A stretch of 64,000 bases of DNA from Caldicellulosiruptor kronotskyensis 2002. Lineage in GTDB: Bacteria > Bacillota > Thermoanaerobacteria > Caldicellulosiruptorales > Caldicellulosiruptoraceae. The stretch is taken from assembly GCF_000166775.1 (NCBI RefSeq), contig NC_014720.1, forward strand, positions 2,164,501 through 2,228,500. The letters run 5' to 3'. Below, one piece after another: positions 55,026-64,000 of the stretch (within the stretch, counting starts at the first letter, position 1; each line of letters begins with the position of its first letter). The notes beneath the pieces are model-generated. The model made no database searches. It saw nothing but the letters and a program-made list of their open reading frames with translations, and was not told the DNA's origin. Made by a program: the position numbers and the translations under genes.

Positions 55026-56663
55026 TTAATCGCTTACTTTTTCACCTTTTATTTTTACACCTTCTTTGTATTCAGAAGGGCTGTAGCCCGTGTAGCGTTT
55101 AAAAAGCCTTGAAAAGTAGTGTGGGTCTGGAATACCAACCTTATCTGCAACCTCGTATGTTTTAAGGTCGGTTGTGAGCAAAAGATGCTTTGCTTTTTCT
55201 ATTCTATACTCATTTATAAAATCTGAAAGATTTTTTCCTGTTTCTTTTTTGAATAACCTGCTCAAATATGAAGGACTTACAAAAAATTTCTCTGAAATAT
55301 CACTGAGGGAAATCTCGCCTGAGTGATAGTTTTCTTTTATGTAATCTATCACCTTTTTTATTAAACTGCCCATTTTGTTTAGGTTGTGTTTTTGGACTTC
55401 TTCAATAGTCTGTTGAATAGATATTCGTAAGATGCTACTCAGTTCTGACAAATTCTTGCATTTTATAATATCATTAAAATAATCAATGTGTTCAAACATC
55501 TCTTGATTCTCAGGCTTATTTATGGTTGAAGAAAGTTGTGCTTTAATCATGTTTATTTCAATAAGCATAAGATAGTAAAAATTATAGATATATTGCTTAT
55601 CTACTTTTGACTTTTTCAAAGTTTCCTCAAGATCATGTAAAAGATTATTTATGTTCGAATAGTTGCCGTATCTGACATTTGATAAAATTTCATTTTTCAA
55701 ATTCTTTAGTTTTCTATCATCCACATACATGAAAAAGTGAGAAAGGTCCCTGTAATATATGATATCTTCTTCATCAAAATAAAATCTATAATTTATTGCA
55801 TCTATGCATTCTTTATATTTGTCTGGAAGCTGCACTAATCCCCTGCCCCACGTACTTACTGCAAATGTCAAATCAATATTAAAACATTCCATTGCTGCTT
55901 TTTTAAGCTGGCTCAAAAGTTCAAAGAATTTCTTCTCTTCTTCTTTATCAAGTTCCTTCTTTGAGTTTACAATATATACTGCTTGAGAGTTATTTAAATA
56001 AATAGTATAGATGGTAAAATTATTGCTCAAAAAATCATTTAGCATATTTGAGATTCCTAAAAGGTATAAATGAGAATTCTTTCTCTCTTTCTCTTTTGTG
56101 CTGCATTCAGTTAAAATCATTAAAAATATACCAATTTCAATCTCATAAAGAGATGCCATCTGAAGAATCTCGTCCTCATTTGAAATCATCTCAAACATGA
56201 CATTGAACAAAAAATTTTCTCTCAAGATTGGTAATTTTTCTTTTAAAATGTTATTTATCTTTTCTATCTCTTCTAATATTGTTTTTTCTTTTTTAATCTC
56301 GTTTATAGCTTTTTGCACAACATTTATTATATCTTCTACCTTGGTTGGTTTTAGAAGAAAATCAAAAGCACCACATTTTATAGCTCTCTGTGCATATTCA
56401 AACTCTCTGTAAGCTGTTAAAATTACAATCTTGCAATGTGGTATAATCTTTTTAATTCTTTCTATGAGTTCAATACCATCCATATTGGGCATTTTAATGT
56501 CTGTAATGACAATGTCAGGCTTTACATTTTCAATCACCTTTAAAGCCTCATCCCCACTTGAAGCTTCTCCGCTAATTTCACAATCCAAATCTTTCCATCT
56601 TATTACATTCCTAATTCCTTTTCGAATAAGCATATCGTCGTCCACTATTACAATTTTATACAT
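55026..56663 (-). CDS. YesN-type response regulator with AraC DNA-binding domain (second locus)
   Basis: 545 residues. The receiver domain has Asp55 in IVITDIKMPNMDG and Lys in FLLKPTK. The middle part is helical, and the C-terminal AraC HTH pair (IKENYHSGEISLSDISEKFFVSPSYLSRLFKKETGKNLSDFI ... KVGIPDPHYFSRLFKRYTGYSPSEYK) is intact. Its start overlaps the kinase stop by 8 nt. It is the last gene of a binding protein-kinase-regulator operon and likely controls the second LplBCA importer (inference). Confidence 0.93.
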   Translation of the reverse strand: MYKIVIVDDDMLIRKGIRNVIRWKDLDCEISGEASSGDEALKVIENVKPDIVITDIKMPNMDGIELIERIKKIIPHCKIVILTAYREFEYAQRAIKCGAFDFLLKPTKVEDIINVVQKAINEIKKEKTILEEIEKINNILKEKLPILRENFLFNVMFEMISNEDEILQMASLYEIEIGIFLMILTECSTKEKERKNSHLYLLGISNMLNDFLSNNFTIYTIYLNNSQAVYIVNSKKELDKEEEKKFFELLSQLKKAAMECFNIDLTFAVSTWGRGLVQLPDKYKECIDAINYRFYFDEEDIIYYRDLSHFFMYVDDRKLKNLKNEILSNVRYGNYSNINNLLHDLEETLKKSKVDKQYIYNFYYLMLIEINMIKAQLSSTINKPENQEMFEHIDYFNDIIKCKNLSELSSILRISIQQTIEEVQKHNLNKMGSLIKKVIDYIKENYHSGEISLSDISEKFFVSPSYLSRLFKKETGKNLSDFINEYRIEKAKHLLLTTDLKTYEVADKVGIPDPHYFSRLFKRYTGYSPSEYKEGVKIKGEKVSD

Positions 56664-58527
56664 TTACCTCTTCCCCTTCGCCAGAAAATTCTTGCAAACT
56701 TTCTTCTACCGCTTTTGAAAGCGCATCTAATAGAATTTCAATTTTTATAGTAGTACCCCTCTGTGGCAAGCTTTCAATTGAAAAGTTTGCATTCCTGCCA
56801 TAAATGAGCTTTAGTCTCTTTACCACATTGACAAGCCCTATTCTTGTATAAGACCTCTCATACTGATCAAGCAAAACCTCACTGTTATCTTCTAAATTTT
56901 GGCGTATCCCCTTTAATTTTTCAGGTTGAATTCCTATACCATCGTCTTTTACAATTATGGCAAGCTTATCGTTCCAAATATAGCAACCCACAAATATTCT
57001 GCCAAAACCTTTTGGACGTATACCATGAAAAATGGAATTTTCTACGAGAGGTTGTATAAGAAGTTTGGGAATTCTAAGTTTTAAAGCTTTTCTGTCTACA
57101 TCCACTTCAAGTTTTAAATTCTCTTCACCAAAATTTATCCTTAAAATAGATACATATGAAGATATGTATTTTATCTCTTCCTCTATGGTTAAAAACTTCT
57201 CTTCTTTAAGATTCACCTCTAAAAGCTTTGAAAGCGCAATGACAACATCGCTTATTTGCGATACGCCGTTTAGCTGTGCTAGCCAGTTAATCGATTCTAG
57301 AATATTAAACAAAAAGTGTGGATTTAGCTGGGTTTGCAAAACTTTTAGTTCTGCTTCTTTTCGTGTTATCTGTTCCTTGTAAATCGAATTTATCAGATGA
57401 TTTATTTTTATCACCATACTGTTAAAGTTATCAATTAGAATACCAAGTTCATCCTTTCTGTCAAGATTTTCTATCGTCTTGTATTCGCCTTTTCTTATTC
57501 TCTTTGTTGCTTCCACAATAGCATTAATTGGTTTTAAAAAGTCCATTGAAAGCATTATTGACATTGCTGATGTTATAACAAACGACAAAAAACACAAAAC
57601 TATAAGCCACATCCTGAGTTTGTCTATGTCTCTAAATAATATTTTAACTGGAATAGACGTAACTATGTACCATTCTACTTGTTTTATTGGCAGTATATTT
57701 ACAATATATTCATTCGAAGTGTATGTAACAATTCCATTTTTATTTCTTATTTGAGACATAAATTTGAGGACTTTTTCTTTATTTATTTCACCTTTTGTTG
57801 AAATAAATATGCCATTTCCCACCACTGAAATTGCCTGACTTTTTTCTGCAACAAGCTCAGAAAATGTCTTGTCAAATAGCTCTGTGTTTATCATGACAGC
57901 TAAAATTCCTTCAAACTTTAATGTTTTAGGATTGTTTATACATCTTGTTATTAAAACTGCCGCTTTGTTTTCTTTGTCTTTTTTCAGTAATGTTACATAC
58001 CAAATAGGTTTCCCATTTCCCATTTCAGCTATCTTATATACTTTTTCTAACGAAATTTGAGAAGGTATTATTTCATCAAGTCCTATTTCTTTTGAAGTGT
58101 TATCAACTATACACAGCTTTTTTTCTTTTGTAAATACTCCTATCGATTGTACATCTAAATGTCCTAAGATTATCTTTCGAAACTTGTTTGTAAGTGAAGT
58201 GACATCATCATAGTAATCCATATTTTTCATTGATTTGTCCAAAACATTGTATAATTCTGTTTGATACAAAATATCCTGAGTTATGCTATTTAACTCGTTT
58301 ATCTTGTCAACAATGCGAAGCCTTGCTGTCTTTATAACATCAGAAGTGTATCCTACATATTTTTTGAAAATCAAATCTGACGAAATTCTAAAACTCAAAA
58401 CCCCAATAAGAATTATCGGGATAAATATTTGAATATATGATACTACCAAGAACTTCTTGTATATGGAAATTTTTCGGTAATATTTTATTAAATTTCTAAT
58501 AATAAGTTTTATTTTTAACATTTTCAT
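56656..58527 (-). CDS. YesM-type sensor histidine kinase (second locus)
   Basis: 623 residues. Membrane segments near residues 27-48 and 305-327 flank an extracellular sensor domain; a HAMP-like region follows. The phospho-His motif is VLQTQLNPHFLFNILESINW, and the ATPase domain has PLVENSIFHG and KDDGIGI. The ATG overlaps the stop of the upstream binding-protein gene by 4 nt (ATGA). This tight link suggests that the binding protein presents sugar to the kinase. Confidence 0.93.
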   Translation of the reverse strand: MKMLKIKLIIRNLIKYYRKISIYKKFLVVSYIQIFIPIILIGVLSFRISSDLIFKKYVGYTSDVIKTARLRIVDKINELNSITQDILYQTELYNVLDKSMKNMDYYDDVTSLTNKFRKIILGHLDVQSIGVFTKEKKLCIVDNTSKEIGLDEIIPSQISLEKVYKIAEMGNGKPIWYVTLLKKDKENKAAVLITRCINNPKTLKFEGILAVMINTELFDKTFSELVAEKSQAISVVGNGIFISTKGEINKEKVLKFMSQIRNKNGIVTYTSNEYIVNILPIKQVEWYIVTSIPVKILFRDIDKLRMWLIVLCFLSFVITSAMSIMLSMDFLKPINAIVEATKRIRKGEYKTIENLDRKDELGILIDNFNSMVIKINHLINSIYKEQITRKEAELKVLQTQLNPHFLFNILESINWLAQLNGVSQISDVVIALSKLLEVNLKEEKFLTIEEEIKYISSYVSILRINFGEENLKLEVDVDRKALKLRIPKLLIQPLVENSIFHGIRPKGFGRIFVGCYIWNDKLAIIVKDDGIGIQPEKLKGIRQNLEDNSEVLLDQYERSYTRIGLVNVVKRLKLIYGRNANFSIESLPQRGTTIKIEILLDALSKAVEESLQEFSGEGEEVNV

Positions 58528-59864
58528 TCACCTAATTTCTCCATATTCTCTTTCCACGCCTTGACTGCTCTTGTCCAAAATAACTTTGAAGAAATGGTTC
58601 CTTGTAGATAATAAGGAATATCTTTTGTTATTACCTCTTCCCAAACCATTCTATCAACAAAATGGTCAGGCGGTGCAACAAGCACATCAGCTTCTTTTAT
58701 AAGCCCTTCCACCTTTGAACGCAGTGGATTTTTGACATTTGGCGGATTCTTTATCTTTATATTTGAAATTAATCCTGTTCTTTCCACAAATATTCTCGCA
58801 ATCTTTTCTGAAGACAAAAATTTTAAAAGTTTTATTGCACTGTTTCTTTTTTTTATGTCTTGCCATGCTTGACTGCTCACATAAAACGTTCCTGCACCAA
58901 GACCGTAAATTAAATGTTTTTTGCCTTTCTCATTAGCCTGAGGAAAAATGTATATGTCAACTGTTTTTGGATCACACTTTGGTATGAACCATGAACCCTG
59001 AACTATCATTGCAGCTTTTTTTGTCAAAAACAAATCATTTCGCTGTTTGCTTGTAAGTGAATAGTAGTTTGCTGGAAATGCACCTGCCTTGTAAAGAACT
59101 TTTAAATAGTCAAGGGCTTTTATGTAGGGTGAGGAAAATTCACCGTTTTTGATCGGGTTTTCAACTTCATACTTTGTCCCTATAGAAACAATAATGTTTT
59201 GGTATATATATGTTCCTTCTGGCTGGGCATTGAAAGCAATGGGAATTATTCCTTTGCTCTTTAGTATTTTTGAGACACTTATCAAATCATCTAATGTTTG
59301 AGGAACTTTTAAATTGTATTTTTCAAATATATCCTTGTTAACAAATAGGCACTCAACTATTGTTTCAAGCGGAACACCATAAATTCTTTTATTGAAAGTT
59401 ACATACTTCCACATGTTAGGATAAAAACTCTGGTACCACCTTATATCTTTTTTAAGTACATCTGTTAAATCAGCTATTTGATGCCTTTGAATCAGCAAGT
59501 CTCTAACAGAACCTGGAAAAAGACCAAAAACATCAGGAGGGTTTCCAGATGCAAAGTCTGTCTGAAGTTTTATCAAAAAATCATCACCAAACAGAGATTC
59601 GTTGACAATAGTTACACCAGGATTCTCTTCTTGAAACTTTTGAAGTACAAACGAGAGTGTTTCAGCATAAGGGTCACTCCCGCCCCATGGACTTAAAAAT
59701 CTTATTTTTGTATTAACTTCTAACTCTTCATTTTCAATAGTTACGCTTTCTTCCACTGTCTTCTGCGTATTCAAAATGAGTACAATTATGAGCACAAGGG
59801 TAGTTACAAGAGGTACTAAAAAACTTATTGATAATATACGCCTTTTATTGAATGAATCATTCAT
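58524..59864 (-). CDS. Membrane-anchored family 1 sugar-binding protein linked to a sensor kinase
   Basis: 446 residues. One N-terminal hydrophobic segment (about residues 10-31) with no lipobox points to a transmembrane anchor. A family 1 solute-binding fold follows (TKIRFLSPWGGSDPYAETLSFVLQKFQEENPGVTIV, VPQTLDDLISVSKILKSKGIIPIAFN). It is not next to permease genes but directly overlaps the kinase gene, so it is more likely a sensor accessory than a transport component. The ribosome site is weak. Confidence 0.82.
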   Translation of the reverse strand: MNDSFNKRRILSISFLVPLVTTLVLIIVLILNTQKTVEESVTIENEELEVNTKIRFLSPWGGSDPYAETLSFVLQKFQEENPGVTIVNESLFGDDFLIKLQTDFASGNPPDVFGLFPGSVRDLLIQRHQIADLTDVLKKDIRWYQSFYPNMWKYVTFNKRIYGVPLETIVECLFVNKDIFEKYNLKVPQTLDDLISVSKILKSKGIIPIAFNAQPEGTYIYQNIIVSIGTKYEVENPIKNGEFSSPYIKALDYLKVLYKAGAFPANYYSLTSKQRNDLFLTKKAAMIVQGSWFIPKCDPKTVDIYIFPQANEKGKKHLIYGLGAGTFYVSSQAWQDIKKRNSAIKLLKFLSSEKIARIFVERTGLISNIKIKNPPNVKNPLRSKVEGLIKEADVLVAPPDHFVDRMVWEEVITKDIPYYLQGTISSKLFWTRAVKAWKENMEKLGE

Positions 59865-59966
59865 AAAAAATCACAACCCTAAAGAATTTAAATATAAACA
59901 TTTTTACTTCTATTTTAGCTCACAATAATATAAAATTACAATCCATTTTTTCTGAATATTAGAAGC

Positions 59967-60009
59967 AAACGGGATATCGGTACTCTAAATTCGCACCGAT
60001 ATCCCGTTT
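59967..60009 (-). terminator. Hairpin after the second LplA-type gene
   Basis: Perfect 15-bp stem AAACGGGATATCGGT and its complement around a 13-nt loop. The following minus-strand sequence (GCTTCTAATATTC) is only weakly U-rich. Confidence 0.65.
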
Positions 60010-60031
60010 GTAAATTTTCTAAATTTATTTT

Positions 60032-61534
60032 TTATTTCTTTCTTCCTGTCTTCTTCAGAAATTCGTCATACTGTTTCTGTGCCTCTTTTATAATAACGTC
60101 AACACCTGCTCTCTTGAACTTGTCAATTGCCTGTGGAATGTATCTGTCTGGGTCAACACTACCTGTCTCAAGCATTGGAATATACTGCTTCCATACGCTC
60201 TTGCATGCTGCAACCTGTGTTTTTACTTTTGAGTCATCAAAGTTGAATCCAAGGCTAAGAAGAGGCAGTGCCTTCTTGTTATACTCTTCAAAGTTCTTCC
60301 ATTTGTTAGGATCTTCATTTTCATAAATATAGTTTATAAACTGATTTCCAAACATCCAGCCAAGACCTGGGCTATAGTCTTTTGCCTTTGGTCCTGGAGC
60401 TATGATTCCTTTTGCTTTGTCTTTAAATACATAGTGCTGACCTTCAATACCAAAGTTTACAAGGTTGTTAAGATACTTGTCTGTGTTGAAAAGTTCTAAG
60501 AACATCAAAGCTCTTTCTGGATTCTTTGACTTTGCGTTGATTGCCTGCATAGAACCTATACATTCTCTTGTTGACATAACAGGTGGTGTTATATCTATCT
60601 GTTTCCATTCATAACCTGTTGAAATAGACATCTCAGCATCTTTTCCTGGCTTGAGTGACTGGGGCATTACAAACACTTTACCAGCTTTTAAATCAGACAT
60701 CCAATCTGTAACACTTGCTGCATCTTTTCTAATATATCCTGCCAAGTAATACTTTCTTACAGTCTTAAAGAGTGCCTTAGTATTTGGCTGTTCAAGTTCA
60801 TTGACAATCTTTGTGCTCTTATTATTCGGATAAAGTGATACAGGAACATCATCGTCTACAACCTTGTCCCAGTCTAAAAGGAATCTTGGCGACTCACCAG
60901 CATATGCTCCAAGTGGATATACACCTGGCTCTTTTTGTTTGATTACCTTAAGATATGGCTCTAAATCTTCTAATTTTTTAACCTTTTTAAACATGTCTTC
61001 TAATTTATACTTCTTTACCAAGTCCATTCTAACAATGAATCCCCAGTTGTGAGCCTTCTCCTTGTTTGCTGGAATTGCATATAGAATTCCGTTAATGGAT
61101 GCACCTTTTATGAAATCATCTCCAAGAAGCTTCTTTGTCTTTGGTGCATACTTAGAAAGTAGGTCCTTTCCGGGCTTATTGAGCGGCAAAAATGCACCTT
61201 TTGCAACGTTAGTTCTGTAGTTGTTTGTCCAGATTGCTGTAAAACAGATGTCAAATGGTTCACCTGCTGCAATCTTTGTCTGGAGCTTATCATTATATTC
61301 GCCCCAGTCAAACATTGTCATTTTGATTTCAGCATTAAGCTTTGGTTTGATGTACTCATTTACTTTTTGATTGATTAAATCCCAGTCTTTTTGCGGTGTT
61401 CCAATGACATACCATGTAAGCTTAACATAAGGAAGTTTTGAAGAAGATGCACCAAATCCTGTCACTATACCAATTACACTTGTGAGTACAAAAGTCACAA
61501 CAAGCATGACTACAAAAAACTTTTTGAGATTCAC
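60032..61534 (-). CDS. LplA/YtcQ-type extracellular oligosaccharide-binding protein (second importer)
   Basis: 500 residues from the GTG at 61534, which has GGGAGG 9 nt upstream; the longer frame to 61582 has no ribosome site. A signal segment (residues 6-28) is followed by a large solute-binding fold (VKLTWYVIGTPQKDWDLINQKVNEYI, FDICFTAIWTNNYRTNVAKGAFLPL). It is paralogous to the protein at 43.4-45.0 kb. The ligand is not known; a plant-wall oligosaccharide is likely. Confidence 0.9.
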   Translation of the reverse strand: MNLKKFFVVMLVVTFVLTSVIGIVTGFGASSSKLPYVKLTWYVIGTPQKDWDLINQKVNEYIKPKLNAEIKMTMFDWGEYNDKLQTKIAAGEPFDICFTAIWTNNYRTNVAKGAFLPLNKPGKDLLSKYAPKTKKLLGDDFIKGASINGILYAIPANKEKAHNWGFIVRMDLVKKYKLEDMFKKVKKLEDLEPYLKVIKQKEPGVYPLGAYAGESPRFLLDWDKVVDDDVPVSLYPNNKSTKIVNELEQPNTKALFKTVRKYYLAGYIRKDAASVTDWMSDLKAGKVFVMPQSLKPGKDAEMSISTGYEWKQIDITPPVMSTRECIGSMQAINAKSKNPERALMFLELFNTDKYLNNLVNFGIEGQHYVFKDKAKGIIAPGPKAKDYSPGLGWMFGNQFINYIYENEDPNKWKNFEEYNKKALPLLSLGFNFDDSKVKTQVAACKSVWKQYIPMLETGSVDPDRYIPQAIDKFKRAGVDVIIKEAQKQYDEFLKKTGRKK

Positions 61535-61567
61535 ATAAATCAACCTCCCAATTTCTATTTTTTTGTA

Positions 61568-61615
61568 TATAAGCCTCAGCATGCTGCTTTTTTTATAGCA
61601 GCTCTGAAGCTTATA
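61568..61615 (-). other. Stem-loop before the second LplA-type gene
   Basis: Minus-strand TATAAGCTTCAG pairs with CTGAGGCTTATA (one G-U), with an inner AGCTGCT/AGCAGC stem, in the gap between the permease stop and the binding-protein start. Confidence 0.65.
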
Positions 61616-61637
61616 GCCGCATTAATACAACCACACG

Positions 61638-62543
61638 TCAGCCCTTAATGGCACCTATGGTAAGACCTTTTACAAAATAGCGCTGGAAGAAAGGATACGC
61701 TAAAACTATTGGCCCCATTCCAAGTACTGCCATTGCCATTCGCGCAGACTCTGTTGGAAGGTCGGTAGGAACAATACCCGATGCACCAAGCTTTCCTGCA
61801 ATTTCTGCTAAATACTGAATCTTTTGTTGAACTCTGTACATCATATATTGAAGATTATAAAGTTTTTCAGTATCTATCAACATGAATGGTAGCCACCAGT
61901 CATTCCAATATGTGATAGCTGAAAATAAAGCAATTGTTGCAAGTCCAGGTTTTACAAGCGGTACAACAATCCTAAAAAATGTTGTAAATTCCCCTGCTCC
62001 ATCAATCTTTGCAGACTCTATAATAGAATCAGGTAAAGACATCGAAAGATATGTTCTAAAAATCAAAACATACCACATATTCATTACATACGGTAAAATT
62101 AATGCATAAATAGTATTTTTTAAGTGAAGAATATTTACACACACTATATACCATGGAACAAGACCTGCATTGATTAACATTGTAAAAAAACCAAAGAATG
62201 TGAAGAATTTTCTGTATTTAAAATCTTTTCTGAACAAAATATAAGCGTACATTGAAACTACTAACACACATAGCACTGTTCCAACAATAGTAACAAAAAT
62301 AGTAATACCATACGCATGCCAAATTGCTCTTCCCTGAGATAAAACAAAATCATATGACTTTGTACTAAAACCAACCGGCCAAAATCTATATCCAATTTGT
62401 CTAATCTTGTTATCATTACTGAGCGAAATTGATATAACAGACCATAGCGGAATTAAACATGCAAGAGTTACAATTCCAAAGAAGATGTGCAAAATGGCTT
62501 CTGATACTGCAGAAATCTGTAAAAATCTGCTTTTTGAATGCAT
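61638..62543 (-). CDS. ABC transporter permease, LplC/YtcP type (second importer)
   Basis: 301 residues with six hydrophobic segments and the EAA loop SIIESAKIDGAGEFTTFFRIVVPLVKPGL, ending GLTIGAIKG. It is closely similar in layout to the permease at 45.1-46.0 kb. It lies 42 nt after the LplB-type gene. AAAGGTG is upstream of the ATG. Confidence 0.9.
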   Translation of the reverse strand: MHSKSRFLQISAVSEAILHIFFGIVTLACLIPLWSVISISLSNDNKIRQIGYRFWPVGFSTKSYDFVLSQGRAIWHAYGITIFVTIVGTVLCVLVVSMYAYILFRKDFKYRKFFTFFGFFTMLINAGLVPWYIVCVNILHLKNTIYALILPYVMNMWYVLIFRTYLSMSLPDSIIESAKIDGAGEFTTFFRIVVPLVKPGLATIALFSAITYWNDWWLPFMLIDTEKLYNLQYMMYRVQQKIQYLAEIAGKLGASGIVPTDLPTESARMAMAVLGMGPIVLAYPFFQRYFVKGLTIGAIKG

Positions 62544-62585
62544 ACTATATCATCACCTTTCTTTGCTGTTTGTCTATAAAAGTTC

Positions 62586-63527
62586 TTAAAACAACGCTTT
62601 TTCTGGGTCAAGTCTTCGAACAATAAGATTTGATGTAAGAACCAAAATAAACCCCATTATCGACTGATAAAAGCTTGCAGCAGACGCCATTCCTATATCG
62701 TTCATGCCCATAAGAGTTCTATAAACATAAGTGTCAATAACATTTGTAACATCATAAAGTGCACCACTGTTCATAGGAAGCTGATAAAAAAGTCCAAAGT
62801 CTGCATAAAATATTCTACCTATACCCAAAAGAACAAGAACAACAACAAGCGGTGATAAAAGCGGAATTGTAATATGTTTTATCTGCTGCCATTTTGATGC
62901 ACCATCAATCAAAGCTGCTTCATAATACTCAGGATCAATTCCTGTAATTGCTGCTAAATATATGACTGCATTGTAACCAGTATATTTCCACAAATTTGCA
63001 AGTATTAATATCACCGGCCACGGTTTTGTTTCAAAATACCATGCAATTGGTTGTAAACCCAGTTTTGGAAGAACCATTGTATTTAAAATCCCTAAGTCTA
63101 TACTCAAAAACGCAAATGCCATATACGCAACAACAACCCAAGACAAAAAATATGGTAAAAACATTACTGACTGGTAAAATTTTGCCATAAATCTTGATCT
63201 CATTTCGCTCAACGCAATAGCCGTTGCAATTGCCGCCAAGTTCCCAAAGACTATAAAAGCAAAGTTGTAAAGAAGTGTATTTCTTGTTATAATAAAGGCA
63301 TCAGGTGTTTTAAAAAGAAATTCAAAATTCTTTAAACCCACCCAGGGGCTTTTAAGAATTCCTACATCATAGTGCACATCTTTAAATGCTATGATAAGCC
63401 CAAACAGAGGTAAGTAAGAAAATGCTATTAAAAGAACAACCCCCGGCAGTGCCATTAAGAATAGAGGAAAGTTTTTATTCAATTCTCTCAAAAAACCGCT
63501 TCGATATGTGCGCTGATCGTTTGCCAT
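62586..63527 (-). CDS. ABC transporter permease, LplB type (second importer)
   Basis: 313 residues from the ATG at 63527 (MANDQRTYRSGF), with AAAGGAG 12 nt upstream; a longer frame to a TTG at 63593 lacks one. The EAA loop is YYEAALIDGASKWQQIKHITIPLLSPL. The QSVMFLPYFLSWVVVAYMAFAFL segment and terminal RRLDPEKALF match the paralogue at 46.0-46.9 kb. It is first in the second importer operon. Confidence 0.9.
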   Translation of the reverse strand: MANDQRTYRSGFLRELNKNFPLFLMALPGVVLLIAFSYLPLFGLIIAFKDVHYDVGILKSPWVGLKNFEFLFKTPDAFIITRNTLLYNFAFIVFGNLAAIATAIALSEMRSRFMAKFYQSVMFLPYFLSWVVVAYMAFAFLSIDLGILNTMVLPKLGLQPIAWYFETKPWPVILILANLWKYTGYNAVIYLAAITGIDPEYYEAALIDGASKWQQIKHITIPLLSPLVVVLVLLGIGRIFYADFGLFYQLPMNSGALYDVTNVIDTYVYRTLMGMNDIGMASAASFYQSIMGFILVLTSNLIVRRLDPEKALF

Positions 63528-63706
63528 TTCTGATGCCGTCTCCTTTCTCAAGTTGTTTATTGAAACTTTTGAATTGTTCTTTGAACTTTTCAACTATAGT
63601 TTACAACCTATATTTTTCAAAATGAATTGAAAAAATTGCAGTTTTTTTGTGAAATGTTGATATTAAAATGTGCAATATTTTGTCATACAAGAGTGTCAAA
63701 ATAATA

Positions 63707-63737
63707 TAAAAAAAGCTGCCAGCATTTAGCCAGCAGC
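63707..63737 (-). terminator. Terminator after the partial SLH gene
   Basis: Minus-strand GCTGCTGGC pairs with GCTGGCAGC (two G-U pairs) around TAAAT, followed by TTTTTTTTA. Confidence 0.8.
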
Positions 63738-63768
63738 ATTTGTTAAAAATTCTTTTCAAATTCATGTA

Positions 63769-64000
63769 TCATAGCTTGCCTGCTAAGTTCAAGAGATTAT
63801 AGAAAATTGTTGCCACCTCCCCTCTTGAAACGCTCTTATTTGGTTCAAATGTTCCGTCTGAATACAGGTCAACAATACCGAGCTTAATTGCTAACTTCAC
63901 GCTTTCTCTGTATTGAGGATTTATAAGTTTTTCATCAGCAATTGGAACATCGTCTGTATTAACTTCTATCTTACCAGTCAATCTTTTATACACTTCAATT
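63769..64000 (-). CDS. SLH-domain protein, C-terminal fragment at window edge
   Basis: The last 76 or so codons of a minus-strand gene that continues past position 64000. The segment YRESVKLAIKLGIVDLYSDGTFEPNKSVSRGEVATIFYNLLNLAGKL is one SLH repeat at the extreme C-terminus, so the protein is probably held at the S-layer. What lies N-terminal is outside the window. Confidence 0.82.
   Translation of the reverse strand, partial: IEVYKRLTGKIEVNTDDVPIADEKLINPQYRESVKLAIKLGIVDLYSDGTFEPNKSVSRGEVATIFYNLLNLAGKL

Overview
The window reads as a piece of chromosome from an AT-rich, Gram-positive, thermophilic plant-polymer degrader of the class Clostridia. The closest recognisable type is Caldicellulosiruptor. 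This is inferred from several things together: secreted CBM22-CBM22-GH10 xylanase, GH53 galactanase and type I pullulanase genes; S-layer homology (SLH) proteins; a SCIFF peptide with its radical-SAM maturase; RNase J; and very large blocks of genes on one strand. Almost everything is on the minus strand.

Region 1 (1-23.5 kb) is core housekeeping. It holds hpt (cut by the window edge), tilS, a PpiC-type foldase, mfd and pth. Upstream of these are prs, glmU, dCMP deaminase, upp, rpiB, a WalJ-like metallo-hydrolase and murA. A plus-strand nitrilase follows, then a YlmC-like PRC-barrel protein, rnjA, secF and secD. Next comes a SCIFF peptide / radical-SAM maturase / gamma-carbonic-anhydrase-like cluster, and then a sugar-phosphate operon (PGI/PMI, PHP phosphatase, class II aldolase).

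Region 2 (23.6-30.2 kb) is a xylan operon: solute-binding protein, two permeases, a ROK repressor (XylR type) and the secreted GH10 xylanase. A palindromic operator in front of it recurs over the predicted start site of the distant xylA gene (53 kb), which ties the two into one xylose regulon.

Region 3 (30.4-33.8 kb) holds an unknown membrane-anchored protein, an endonuclease III-like glycosylase and a decayed IS256-family element.

Region 4 (33.8-50.5 kb) is a starch and pectin/galactan block. It contains a two-domain starch-binding-like secreted protein, pullulanase, an SLH protein, a multimodular GH53 galactanase, an LplABC-type ABC importer and its YesM/YesN-type two-component system.

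Region 5 (50.6-55 kb) contains a small winged-helix protein, an arginase-fold protein, xylA, and an excisionase-type HTH gene coupled to an MFS transporter.

Region 6 (55-64 kb) is a second sugar-sensing unit (membrane-anchored binding protein, histidine kinase and AraC-type regulator in one overlapping operon) beside a second LplABC-type importer. The C-terminal end of another SLH protein runs off the right edge. No rRNA, tRNA or CRISPR array was recognised. Start codons were reassigned in many genes because a good Shine-Dalgarno sequence lies just upstream of an internal ATG, GTG or TTG.
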